NCBI GenBank assembly: GCA_023434095.1 | Contig: JAEYTJ010000164.1 | Span: forward strand, 1 to 20,050 | DNA length: 20,050 nucleotides | Origin: Pseudomonadota bacterium | GTDB lineage: Bacteria > Pseudomonadota > Alphaproteobacteria > Rhizobiales > Xanthobacteraceae | Reading direction: 5' to 3' | Shown here: positions 8,728 through 15,681 of the stretch, piece after piece | How positions within the stretch are numbered: the first letter of the stretch is position 1 | Layout: every line of letters starts with the position of its first letter | The notes under the pieces: generated by a model | Databases searched by the model: none | The model's input: the letters and a program-made list of their open reading frames with translations, nothing else | Told to the model about the DNA's origin: nothing | Translations under genes and position numbers: made by a program

Positions 8728-9315
8728 TCAGGCGACGGCGAGCTCGAACGCGCCGTTTTCAATGAGATAGACGGCCCCCTGGCGGACTGGAAGCTCCACC
8801 GCCTGGGCCGGCGGCATGCCGGCGAAGGCGTGCAGCATGGCGCGCACCACGCCGCCATGGGTCACTACGACGCTGTCGCCCGGGAGTTCGCCGACGGCGT
8901 CGAGCACCCGCGCCGAAAGCTCGGCATAGCTCTCGCCGCCGGGCGGGGCGAAGCCCCAAGGGTCGGCGTCGCGGGCGGCAAGGCTCCCCGGGTCCCGCCG
9001 GCGCAGTTCCGGCCAGGTGGAGCCTTCCCAGCGCCCGAAGCTGATTTCCCGCAGACGCGCATCGCGGCGGAAGGCGTCCGGCGGCAGGCCGAGCTCGGCG
9101 CGCAGGATCGCCATCGTCTGCGCGGCGCGGCTGAGCGGGCTCGCCACGAAATCGAGCTGGCGCGCGCCGCCACTCAGGCGCTCGACCACACGTGCCGTAT
9201 CCGCCGCCTGCTCCCGACCGAGATCGTTGAGCGGGATGTCGTGCGAGCCCTGCAGGCGGCCGGCGAGGTTCCAGTCGGTCTCGCCGTGCCGGACCAGGAA
9301 GATGCGACGCGTCAT
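8728..9315 (-). CDS. Histidine phosphatase family protein (phosphoglycerate mutase-like)
   Basis: This 195-residue enzyme belongs to the histidine phosphatase superfamily, branch 1. The phospho-accepting motif VRHGETDWN is at residues 8-16 (H10 nucleophile), the second catalytic histidine is H153 in VVTHGG, and E90 in REISFGRWEG is a likely proton donor. R61-type phosphate contacts appear in SPLSRAAQT (59-67). It is cytoplasmic with no leader. The family includes cofactor-dependent mutases, CobC-like and broad-specificity phosphatases, so the substrate is not fixed. The ATG overlaps the stop of the upstream secreted-protein gene by ATGA (9312-9315), indicating translational coupling in the fabI operon. 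Confidence 0.88.
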   Translation of the reverse strand: MTRRIFLVRHGETDWNLAGRLQGSHDIPLNDLGREQAADTARVVERLSGGARQLDFVASPLSRAAQTMAILRAELGLPPDAFRRDARLREISFGRWEGSTWPELRRRDPGSLAARDADPWGFAPPGGESYAELSARVLDAVGELPGDSVVVTHGGVVRAMLHAFAGMPPAQAVELPVRQGAVYLIENGAFELAVA

Positions 9316-9935
9316 TTGGAACGCAGACTCACGACATGGGTGTAGCTGACCCGCTGGAACGGGTAGGAGACGCGCAGCGTCGCCGTCGAGCCGGCGGGCG
9401 CGCGGCCCTTGGAGGTCACCAGAATGCCGCCGATGGTCCTGCCGAGGCAGCGGCGGCCGCCGCCATCCACCCCGGTGGCGGTGAATTTGCCGATGCTGAA
9501 ATTCAGCCTCACGCCCGGCGGGGCGGACAGCACCTTCACCTGCGGCGCCTGCGTCATCTGGCAGAGCGAGTCGGCGGAGCCGGCGGCGAAGAGGACCGGG
9601 CCGTTGCCGCCGCCGGTGAGAAAGGCGGAGCGGTCGAAGTCGTTGCGCCCGTCGCTGGGGCTGACATAGCCGGGGAAGATCGCCCCGCCGAAGCCGAAGA
9701 TGCGGTTCATCAGCGGATACTGCTGGAAGGTCGGCGGGACGCCGCTGTCCTGCGCGTCCGGCGGGGGGATATAGGGCAGGTTCGAGAGCCCCGAGCCCGG
9801 CGGCGGATTGATGATGATGGGGCCGGACTGCGCCGCCGCCGGCTGGATGCCGGCCATGGCGAGCACCACTGCCGTGGCCGCGAGGGCGGTCAGGGCGTCG
9901 GGGCGGAAGAGCGTTTTCAGGCAGGCCTTCATCAT
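9312..9935 (-). CDS. Secreted protein of unknown function
   Basis: I do not recognise this 207-residue protein. It begins with a Lys/Arg-containing n-region (MMKACLKTLFRPD), a hydrophobic core at about 16-30, and a probable signal peptidase site after QPAAA at about 36, so the mature protein should be periplasmic or exported. The mature N-terminus is rich in Gly and Pro (IIINPPPGSG, PYIPPPD). The rest contains two cysteines (in SLCQM and RRCLG) that could form a disulfide, and ends in a strand-rich segment. The ATG at 9935 is preferred over a GTG at 9968 because GGAG lies about eight bases upstream. It sits 25 bases after fabI and overlaps the phosphatase start by ATGA. Confidence 0.75.
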   Translation of the reverse strand: MMKACLKTLFRPDALTALAATAVVLAMAGIQPAAAQSGPIIINPPPGSGLSNLPYIPPPDAQDSGVPPTFQQYPLMNRIFGFGGAIFPGYVSPSDGRNDFDRSAFLTGGGNGPVLFAAGSADSLCQMTQAPQVKVLSAPPGVRLNFSIGKFTATGVDGGGRRCLGRTIGGILVTSKGRAPAGSTATLRVSYPFQRVSYTHVVSLRSK

Positions 9936-9960
9936 GGCGCGTGCTCCGCTGGAGATCGGC

Positions 9961-10776
9961 TCAGTCACGGTCGAGGGTGAGGTCGGGCGCGTCCGGGTTC
10001 TTCATGCCGACGATATGGTAGCCGGCATCCACATGATGGACCTCGCCGGTGACGGCGCGTCCGAGATCGGAAAGCAGGTACATGCCGGCGTCGCCCACCT
10101 CGTCGATGGTGACGGTGCGGCGCAGCGGGGCGTTCAGCTCGTTCCACTTCAGGATATAGCGGAAATCGCCGATGCCCGAGGCCGCCAGCGTCTTGATCGG
10201 CCCGGCGGAAATGGCGTTGACGCGAATGTTCTTGGGGCCGAGATCGGCGGCGAGATAGCGCACGCTGGCCTCGAGCGCCGCCTTGGCGACGCCCATCACG
10301 TTATAATGCGGCATCCACTTCTCGGCGCCGTAATAGGTCAGCGTCAGCATGGAGCCGCCATTCGTCATCAGCTTCTCCGCGCGCTGGGCGACGGCGGTGA
10401 AGCTGTAGCAGGAGATCAGCATCGTCTTGCTGAAATTCTCCGCCGTGGTGTCGACATAGCGCCCGTCAAGCTCGTTCTTGTCGGAGAAGGCGATGGCATG
10501 GACGAGGAAGTCCAGCCCGCCGAGCTGGCGCTCGGTTTCGGCGAACACCGCGTCGATCGTGGCGGGATCGGTGACGTCGCAATGACCGACGATGGCGGCG
10601 TCGAGCTCGGCGGCGAGAGGCTCGACGCGCTTGCGCAGCGGTTCGCCCTGATAGGTGAGGGCGAGCGTCGCCCCCTGCGCGTGGGCCGCCTTCGCGATGC
10701 CCCAGGCGATGGAGCGATTATTCGCCACTCCCATCACCAGGCCGCGCTTGCCGCTCATCAATCCGCCCGATGCCAT
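9961..10776 (-). CDS. fabI: Enoyl-[acyl-carrier-protein] reductase (NADH), FabI
   Basis: FabI reduces the trans-2-enoyl-ACP double bond, the last step of each fatty-acid elongation cycle. The 271-residue product has the modified nucleotide-binding motif GVANNRSIAWGIA (16-28), the catalytic pair Y158 and K165 (Y-x6-K, in HYNVMGVAK), and the second active-site tyrosine Y148 in LTYYGAE. The C-terminal TGEVHHVDAGYH is also typical. The ATG at 10776 gives MASGGLMSGKRG, which aligns with other FabI starts; a GTG at 10785 is an alternative. An alanine (A96, HAIAFSD) occupies the place of E. coli Gly93, the triclosan-resistance position. It leads a tight minus-strand operon with the secreted protein and histidine phosphatase. 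Confidence 0.95.
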   Translation of the reverse strand: MASGGLMSGKRGLVMGVANNRSIAWGIAKAAHAQGATLALTYQGEPLRKRVEPLAAELDAAIVGHCDVTDPATIDAVFAETERQLGGLDFLVHAIAFSDKNELDGRYVDTTAENFSKTMLISCYSFTAVAQRAEKLMTNGGSMLTLTYYGAEKWMPHYNVMGVAKAALEASVRYLAADLGPKNIRVNAISAGPIKTLAASGIGDFRYILKWNELNAPLRRTVTIDEVGDAGMYLLSDLGRAVTGEVHHVDAGYHIVGMKNPDAPDLTLDRD

Positions 10777-10845
10777 GCTCGTCACGATGCTCCGTCCCGT
10801 TGCCCGTCTTTCCGGGCGCAGGTTCCTATCGCACAGCAGCAGGAC

Positions 10846-10861
10846 CCGCTCAAGCGAGCGG
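10846..10861 (-). terminator. Stem-loop between the dnaJ-like gene and fabI
   Basis: CCGCTC (10846-10851) and GAGCGG (10856-10861) form a perfect 6-pair stem with a 4-base loop, 33 bases past the DnaJ-like stop. There is no U run after it on the minus strand, so it may be an mRNA-stabilising or attenuating hairpin instead of a true terminator. Confidence 0.25.
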
Positions 10862-10894
10862 TCGCGCGGGAGAGCCGCGCGCGGCGGGCAGGGT

Positions 10895-11845
10895 TCAGGC
10901 CGTGCCCTCGCGCCGGCGCCGCATCAGCTCCTCAAGCTCCGGATCCGGAGCCTCGGGAAGCATGATCCGCGCGGTCGCCAGCAGGTCGCCGGAGGTGCCG
11001 TCCGCCTTGGGCAGCCCCTTGCCGCGCAGGCGGAAGGTCCGGCCCGACTGGGTGTAGGCGGGCACGGACAGCGAAACCTCGCCGCCCAGCGTCGGCACCC
11101 GCACCTTGCCGCCGAGCACCGCATCGGCGAGCGGCAGGGAGACATCCGTGCGCAGGTCTGTGCCCTCGATGCGGAAATGCCGATGCGGCGCATAGGCGAC
11201 AACCACATAGGCGTCGCCCGGCGCGCCACCGAACGGGCTCGGCTCGCCCTGTCCCTTCAGCCGCATGCGGTGGCCCTCGACGGCCCCGGCGGGGATTTTC
11301 ACCTCGACGGCACGTCCGTTGGGAAGGTGGACCTTCACCGACCCGCCCTCGACGATCCGTTCCAGCGCCACCGGCACCGTTATGTCGACGTCGCCGCCGC
11401 GCGGCGTGTCGCCGCCCGCGCCCCGTGCCCGGCCGCGCCCGCCGAGGCCGCCGAGTATGTCGGCGATCACGTCGTCGAAGCCGCCCGCGTCATGGGGGCC
11501 ATGGCCGGAGCGGCGCGCGCCCTCGGAACCGAAGGAGAAACTCTCATAGGCGCCCTCGCCCGGCGGCGGACGACGGAAGCCGCGCCCGAAGCCGCCGCCC
11601 GGGAAGCCCTCGAAGCCCCGCGGTTTGCCTTCGGCGTCGATTTCGCCGCGGTCGAACTGAGCCCGCTTCTCGACGTCCGATAGAATCTCGTGCGCGGCGT
11701 TCAATTCGGCGAACTGTTCCTGCGCCTTCGGGCTGTCCTTGTTGGCGTCCGGATGCAGCTTCTTGGCGAGCTTGCGGAAAGCTCGCTTGATTTCGTTCTG
11801 GTCGGCGTTGCGGGCGACGCCGAGGATGTCATAGGGATCGCGCAT
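10895..11845 (-). CDS. DnaJ-type co-chaperone lacking the zinc finger (CbpA/DnaJ class II-like)
   Basis: A 316-residue J-domain protein that should stimulate the ATPase of a DnaK-type Hsp70. The J domain spans residues 1-68 with the invariant HPD at 31-33 (KLHPDANKD). A long Gly/Phe/Arg-rich linker (about 73-150) leads directly into the substrate-binding C-terminal domains (151-305, with VPVALERIVEGGSVKVHLP and the second repeat after DLRTDVSLP). There are no CxxCxGxG repeats, so it is class II (CbpA-like). The ATG at 11845 (MRDPYDILGV) is preferred; an upstream ATG at 11884 would add 13 residues not seen in J-proteins. It lies between a small lipoprotein and fabI on the same strand, each separated by about 100 bases, so separate promoters are possible. 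Confidence 0.9.
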   Translation of the reverse strand: MRDPYDILGVARNADQNEIKRAFRKLAKKLHPDANKDSPKAQEQFAELNAAHEILSDVEKRAQFDRGEIDAEGKPRGFEGFPGGGFGRGFRRPPPGEGAYESFSFGSEGARRSGHGPHDAGGFDDVIADILGGLGGRGRARGAGGDTPRGGDVDITVPVALERIVEGGSVKVHLPNGRAVEVKIPAGAVEGHRMRLKGQGEPSPFGGAPGDAYVVVAYAPHRHFRIEGTDLRTDVSLPLADAVLGGKVRVPTLGGEVSLSVPAYTQSGRTFRLRGKGLPKADGTSGDLLATARIMLPEAPDPELEELMRRRREGTA

Positions 11846-11947
11846 GAATGGTAATCTCGTCCGGCGGTTCCGGCTCCCCTGCATGTAGGAAGGGTGTTGC
11901 GGGAATGCAACGGCCCTGACGCGTGGAGATGAAGGCGCGCGAACGGC

Positions 11948-12442
11948 TCAGCCGCGGTCGAGGAGACGGGCCTGGTCCACCTTCCATCCGCTCTTGCCGG
12001 CGCGGCAGGCCTCGCCCTGCAGCCAATCCTCCTGCTTTTCGCGTACGAAGCTCATAAGGAACTCGCGGCATTTGCGGTCCTCGCCGGTTTCGCCGAGCGG
12101 CGTCACCGTGCCGCGCGTGGCGCTGGCATAATTCTCCCACGGTACGCTCGGGGCGGCGTGTTTTTCATGCAGCGCCTCGGCAAGAGCGGTGCGGGCGGCG
12201 GCCCAATCGTCGGGAGCGATGCCTTTCGGCACCGGCTCGCGGGCATAGGCGCTGGGCGCGACGGAGCCGGTGGCCAGCGCGTCGAGGTCCGGGCCGGCGG
12301 CGCAGCCGGCGAGAAGCAGGGCAGCGCCGACCAAAGTCGCCACGCGGGGTGCTGTGCGGAATGATGCCGGGGGCGTATATGGAAGGCGCACGCCGTTCCG
12401 TTTGCGCGCCGCCTGCTCCCGCCACCTGTGGAACATGTCCAT
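11948..12442 (-). CDS. Small lipoprotein, RT0821/Lpp0805 surface-antigen-like
   Basis: A 164-residue protein with a lipobox LLAGC (Cys47 in this frame) and a C-terminal domain resembling the RT0821/Lpp0805 family of alphaproteobacterial surface proteins: WENYASATRGTVTPLG, then KCREFLMSFV, then WLQGEACRAG. The two cysteines in the last two segments are typical of that domain. It is probably anchored in the outer membrane or periplasmic face; the biochemical role is unknown. The first ATG (12442) puts 46 residues before the lipid cysteine. A GTG at 12391 (protein starting VRLPYTPP) would give a normal-length lipoprotein signal and is a credible true start. It is transcribed divergently from pdxH, whose ATG is only 33 bases away if 12442 is used. 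Confidence 0.75.
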   Translation of the reverse strand: MDMFHRWREQAARKRNGVRLPYTPPASFRTAPRVATLVGAALLLAGCAAGPDLDALATGSVAPSAYAREPVPKGIAPDDWAAARTALAEALHEKHAAPSVPWENYASATRGTVTPLGETGEDRKCREFLMSFVREKQEDWLQGEACRAGKSGWKVDQARLLDRG

Positions 12443-12475
12443 GGGTCCCGTACTCGACCGTTCGAAGATGTCGTT

Positions 12476-13102
12476 ATGGAAGCTCCCGAACAGTTAACAT
12501 CCGGTGATTTCACCGCCGCGACCGAGCCTTTCCTGCTGTTCGAGGAGTGGTTTGCGCAGGCGAAGGAGAGCGAGCCCAACGACCCGAACGCCATGGCCCT
12601 CGCGACCGTGGACGCCGACGGCCTCCCGGACGTGCGCATGGTGCTGCTCAACCAGCGCGACCCGCGCGGCTTCGTGTTCTTCACCAATACCGGCAGCGCC
12701 AAGGGGCGCGAGCTTGCCGCCGTGCCCAAGGCGGCGGTGGTGTTCCACTGGAAGTCGCTACGCCGGCAGGTGCGGGTGCGCGGCCCGGTGGAGCAGGTGA
12801 GTGAAGCTGAGGCCGACGCCTATTTCGCCTCCCGTCCCCGCCTCTCGCAGATCGGCGCCTGGGCGAGCCAGCAGTCGCGGGCGATGGAGGGGCGTTTCGC
12901 GCTGGAAACGGCGGTGGCGAAGGTGACGGCGCAATATGCTCTGGGCACCGTGCCGCGCCCGCCGCATTGGACCGGCTTCCGCATCCGCCCGATCCAGATC
13001 GAATTCTGGCACGACCGGCCCTTCCGTCTGCATGATCGCGTCGTCTTCGCGCGCGAGACGGGCGATGCGCCGGAATGGACCAAGACGAGACTCTACCCCT
13101 GA
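12476..13102 (+). CDS. pdxH: Pyridoxamine 5'-phosphate oxidase PdxH
   Basis: The 208-residue flavin enzyme oxidises pyridoxamine or pyridoxine 5'-phosphate to pyridoxal 5'-phosphate using FMN and oxygen. Recognisable features are AMALATVDADGLPDVRMVLL (39-58, FMN-binding Arg54), FFTNTGSAKGREL (68-80), FHWKSLRRQVRVRG (90-103), RPRLSQIGAWASQQS, and a C-terminus ending TRLYP that is diagnostic of PdxH. An earlier GTG in frame (12428) would overlap the divergent lipoprotein start; the ATG at 12476 gives the usual N-terminus. The family's PLP-dependent users include the aminotransferase at 16444-17826, though the two are not linked in an operon. The downstream SDR gene starts 63 bases later on the same strand. 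Confidence 0.95.
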   Translation: MEAPEQLTSGDFTAATEPFLLFEEWFAQAKESEPNDPNAMALATVDADGLPDVRMVLLNQRDPRGFVFFTNTGSAKGRELAAVPKAAVVFHWKSLRRQVRVRGPVEQVSEAEADAYFASRPRLSQIGAWASQQSRAMEGRFALETAVAKVTAQYALGTVPRPPHWTGFRIRPIQIEFWHDRPFRLHDRVVFARETGDAPEWTKTRLYP

Positions 13103-13165
13103 TCGGCCCTTCCCCCCGGCGGCCCTGTCCCTGACACCGCCCCGTCGCTGAGCTAGACATCGCCC

Positions 13166-13906
13166 ATGAACAACCAGCCCCGCCGCACCCTCCTGCTCAC
13201 CGGCGCCTCCCGCGGCATCGGCCACGCCACCGTCAAGCGCTTCTCCGCCGCCGGATGGCGTGTCATCACCTGCTCGCGCCACGCTTTCCCGGAAAACTGC
13301 CCGTGGGAGATGGGGCCGGAAGACCATATCCAGGTCGACCTCTCCGACCCCGCCGACACGCTGCGCGCGGTGGAGGAGATCAGGAACCGCCTGCCCGAGG
13401 GCGAACTCCATGCGCTGGTGAACAATGCCGGCATCTCGCCCAAGGGGGCGGGCGGCGCGCGGCTCGGCACGCTGAACACGCCGGAAGAAGACTGGCGCCG
13501 GGTGTTCCAGGTGAATTTCTTCGCGCCGATCCTGCTGGCGCGCGGCCTGCTGGAGGAGCTGAAGCGCACCCATGGCGCGGTGGTGAACGTCACCTCCATT
13601 GCCGGTTCGCGGGTTCACCCCTTCGCCGGGGCGGCCTATGCGACATCCAAGGCGGCGCTGGCCGGCCTGACCCGTGAAATGGCGGCCGATTTCGGCCCGC
13701 TGGGCGTGCGGGTGAACGCCATCGCGCCCGGCGAGATCGACACCTCGATTCTCTCGCCCGGCACGGAGAAACTGGTCGAGCAAATCCCGATGCAGCGGCT
13801 CGGCACGCCCGACGAGGTGGCCAAGATCATCTATGTGCTGTGCACGGACACCTCGTCCTATCTGAACGGGGCGGAAATCCACATCAATGGCGGCCAGCAC
13901 GTCTGA
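13166..13906 (+). CDS. Short-chain dehydrogenase/reductase (SDR), classical type
   Basis: A 246-residue classical SDR oxidoreductase with a Rossmann fold. The cofactor motif TGASRGIG is at 12-19, NNAG at 86-89, and the catalytic triad is S144 (NVTSIAG), Y158 and K162 (YATSK). The C-terminal AEIHINGGQHV is the usual SDR end. The residue after strand 2 is a serine-arginine (SRH, 37-39), which would suit NADP(H) better than NAD(H), but this is a weak clue. The substrate is not predictable; homologues are often annotated as 3-oxoacyl-ACP reductase-like. It follows pdxH by 63 bases on the same strand with a poor ribosome binding site, and ends 54 bases before the convergent corA gene. Confidence 0.9.
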   Translation: MNNQPRRTLLLTGASRGIGHATVKRFSAAGWRVITCSRHAFPENCPWEMGPEDHIQVDLSDPADTLRAVEEIRNRLPEGELHALVNNAGISPKGAGGARLGTLNTPEEDWRRVFQVNFFAPILLARGLLEELKRTHGAVVNVTSIAGSRVHPFAGAAYATSKAALAGLTREMAADFGPLGVRVNAIAPGEIDTSILSPGTEKLVEQIPMQRLGTPDEVAKIIYVLCTDTSSYLNGAEIHINGGQHV

Positions 13907-13960
13907 GCCCGGCGGCGAGCGCCCGCCCGGCGGCCGGCGACGGCGGCAGGGAAAGCTGGC

Positions 13961-14938
13961 CTACAGCCACCGCTTCCACTTGAAGAACAGGTAGGGCACC
14001 ACGGCCGCCGCGAGCATGCCGACGAGCGCGATCGGGTAGCCCCAGCGCTCGTCGAGCTCCGGCATGTGCTGGAAGTTCATGCCGTAGACCGAGGCGATCA
14101 GCGTCGGCGGCATCAGCACCACCGAGAGCACCGCGAAGATCTTGATGATGTTGTTCTGCTCGATGCCGACCATGCCGAGCGTGGCGTCCAGCAGGAAGGT
14201 GATCTTGTTGCCGAGATAGGAAACATGGTCGTTCAGTGAACCGACATCGCGCTGCATGCTCTTGAGGAGCGCACGCTGGTCCTTGTCGAATCGCTGCGCC
14301 TCGCCCTCGGTGGACAGGAAGGTGACCAGGCGGCCCATCGAGACCAGGCTCTCGCGCACCTTGGAGGCGAGGTCGCCGCGCCGCCCCAGCAGCTTCAGGA
14401 TGGTGCGGAAGCGCCGGCTGTCGCTGGGCCGGTCTGTCGCCTCCTCGAAGACCTGGCGCGACACGGCGTCGATATCGCCCGACAGGCGCTCGATGATGTC
14501 GGCGGCGCGGTCGATGACGGTGTCGAGCATGATCAGCAACAGCCGGTCGCCCCGGGTGCCCGGCGGGCAGGCGCGGTCGAGCTTCGCCACGACGAGGCGG
14601 AAGGGCGTGGGTTCGTCGTAGCGCACCGTCGTCAGACGGTTGCCGGCAAGGATGAAGGAGATTTCCGCCAGGGTGGGGCGCTCGCCGTCGCTGTTGCAGA
14701 CGATGGCGCCGGTCATGTAGCGCGCGCCGTTCTCGACCCGCAGGCGGCTCGACGGCTCGATCTCCACCATTTCCTCCCGCGTCGGGACGGAAAGGCCGAG
14801 GGCCTGCTCGATGATCCGGTCCTCGCCCTCGGAGGGGCGGAACAGGTCGACCCAGACCGCGTCCGCTGGCATGTCGTCCACGGTTCGCACGGAAACGGGG
14901 GTGAGAAGTCCGTCGCGGACGCAATAGGCGGTGATCAT
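13961..14938 (-). CDS. corA: CorA-family magnesium/cobalt channel
   Basis: A 325-residue inner-membrane divalent cation channel. A soluble N-terminal funnel domain (1-240, with long charged helices) is followed by two C-terminal membrane helices (about 266-285 and 301-320). The pore signature YGMNF (285-289) sits right after helix 1 and the conserved MPEL loop follows. The C-terminus carries the basic KWKRWL cytoplasmic tail. The frame extends 47 codons further upstream, but the ATG at 14938 is clearly the start, since GGAGGAG lies just before it. CorA usually carries Mg2+ and sometimes Co2+ or Ni2+; some relatives export Zn2+. It lies between the convergent SDR gene and a small unknown gene upstream on the same strand. 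Confidence 0.93.
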   Translation of the reverse strand: MITAYCVRDGLLTPVSVRTVDDMPADAVWVDLFRPSEGEDRIIEQALGLSVPTREEMVEIEPSSRLRVENGARYMTGAIVCNSDGERPTLAEISFILAGNRLTTVRYDEPTPFRLVVAKLDRACPPGTRGDRLLLIMLDTVIDRAADIIERLSGDIDAVSRQVFEEATDRPSDSRRFRTILKLLGRRGDLASKVRESLVSMGRLVTFLSTEGEAQRFDKDQRALLKSMQRDVGSLNDHVSYLGNKITFLLDATLGMVGIEQNNIIKIFAVLSVVLMPPTLIASVYGMNFQHMPELDERWGYPIALVGMLAAAVVPYLFFKWKRWL

Positions 14939-15133
14939 GGCTCCTCCGGCTGTGTTGCGGCGGCGCCGACCATGCTCTGGATCAGGGGCGGTTTCCAGCC
15001 GGCCCTCCGCCGATGGCGCAGGGTCGTACCGTAGCCGGCCTCGCGGCGCCAATCGGGCGAGCCCCTTCGGCGCGGGCACGCCTGCGCGGCGCCCGGGAGG
15101 GAGCGGTTCGTCGATCGGCTCTGAAGGATGAAG

Positions 15134-15148
15134 GCGGCCTCAGGCCGC
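15134..15148 (-). repeat. Hairpin with a stop codon in its loop
   Basis: GCGGCC (15134-15139) and GGCCGC (15143-15148) form a 6-pair GC stem whose 3-base loop is exactly the TGA stop of the small minus-strand gene at 15140-15388. No U run follows on the minus strand, so it is not a standard terminator. Confidence 0.35.
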
Positions 15149-15388
15149 GAAATATTCCACGTCGCGAAGCGTGACGATTTTGGCTTCCGAATCATCGGTC
15201 CGCGCCGCGCCCGAAACGGGGGCATCGGATACCGTGCTCTTGGAGGAGGCGTAGCGGGCCGCGGCGGCAACCGCGGAAATGCCGATCTCGCGCCAATGCG
15301 CGCTCTGTTCGGCGCGATCCCAGCGTTCGCTGGGGCGGTTCTCGGGCGCGCGGCTCTGTTGGGCCGGGCTTTCTTCGTCGGTAGACAT
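15140..15388 (-). CDS. Small protein of unknown function (82 residues)
   Basis: I do not recognise this protein. The N-terminal 30 residues are polar and charged (MSTDEESPAQQSRAPENRPS), probably disordered. A central amphipathic or weakly hydrophobic helix (WREIGISAVAAAARYASS, about 32-49) follows, and the tail ends AKIVTLRDVEYFAA. There is no leader and no cysteine. Support for it being real: the ATG at 15388 has a good GGAG about seven bases upstream, the leader carries a short hairpin (15407-15424), and it fills an otherwise empty stretch upstream of corA on the same strand. Composition matches the surrounding genes. It diverges from the L,D-transpeptidase gene, 293 bases away. Confidence 0.55.
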   Translation of the reverse strand: MSTDEESPAQQSRAPENRPSERWDRAEQSAHWREIGISAVAAAARYASSKSTVSDAPVSGAARTDDSEAKIVTLRDVEYFAA

Positions 15389-15681
15389 GACACTCTCCAG
15401 GTTAAGCCATCCGATCGCGGATGGATGCCGACGAAGTGGGCGTCGACTGCGTCAAAAATAAGCAAAGTCGGGGTCCGAGATAAGGCCTCTCGACGCATAG
15501 CCGGCTCCATCTCGGCTTTTTCGACCTCTTCCAACGGAACTGATGTTTTTGCGCCACAAGTTACGGCGACGAACCGGTGTCCCTCATGTGGCCTCTTCAA
15601 GGCGGGTCCCACATGGGTTAATCGACGAACAGCGAGCGATTTGAACGCGCATGGCGCGTGGCGGGATTCGGAGCTTTTGAT
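15389..15681. promoter_or_regulatory. Divergent intergenic region upstream of the L,D-transpeptidase and small unknown gene
   Basis: This 293-base region holds no credible gene and must contain promoters for both flanking genes. It is more AT-rich than the surroundings in places (for example around 15450-15475 and 15540-15555). Two inverted repeats stand out. CCATCCG (15407-15413) with CGGATGG (15418-15424) makes a tight hairpin just upstream of the small gene's ribosome binding site. CATGTGG (15585-15591) with CCACATG (15609-15615) has a 17-base spacer and lies about 70 bases before the transpeptidase ATG. GGAG at 15670-15673 is the transpeptidase ribosome binding site. I could not assign a confident -35/-10 pair. 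Confidence 0.5.

Noticed and set aside
7435..9345. 636-codon open frame on the plus strand
   Set aside because: It runs antisense through the M17 aminopeptidase and histidine phosphatase genes. Its product is rich in Arg, Gly, Ala and His with no domain, as expected for a GC-rich shadow frame.
11891..11917. Interrupted inverted repeat (AGGG..GTTGC / GCAAC..CCCT) between lipoprotein and dnaJ-like gene
   Set aside because: Stem is broken by mismatches and has no U run, so I did not call a terminator.
13907..13960. Direct repeat of GCCCGGCGGC in the convergent SDR/corA gap
   Set aside because: Only two GC-only copies in a 54-base gap; likely compositional.
14939..15139. Possible gene or RNA between corA and the small unknown gene
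   Set aside because: Open frames here are GC-driven and lack ribosome binding sites; apart from the corA ribosome binding site (GGAGGAG) I see nothing I can support.
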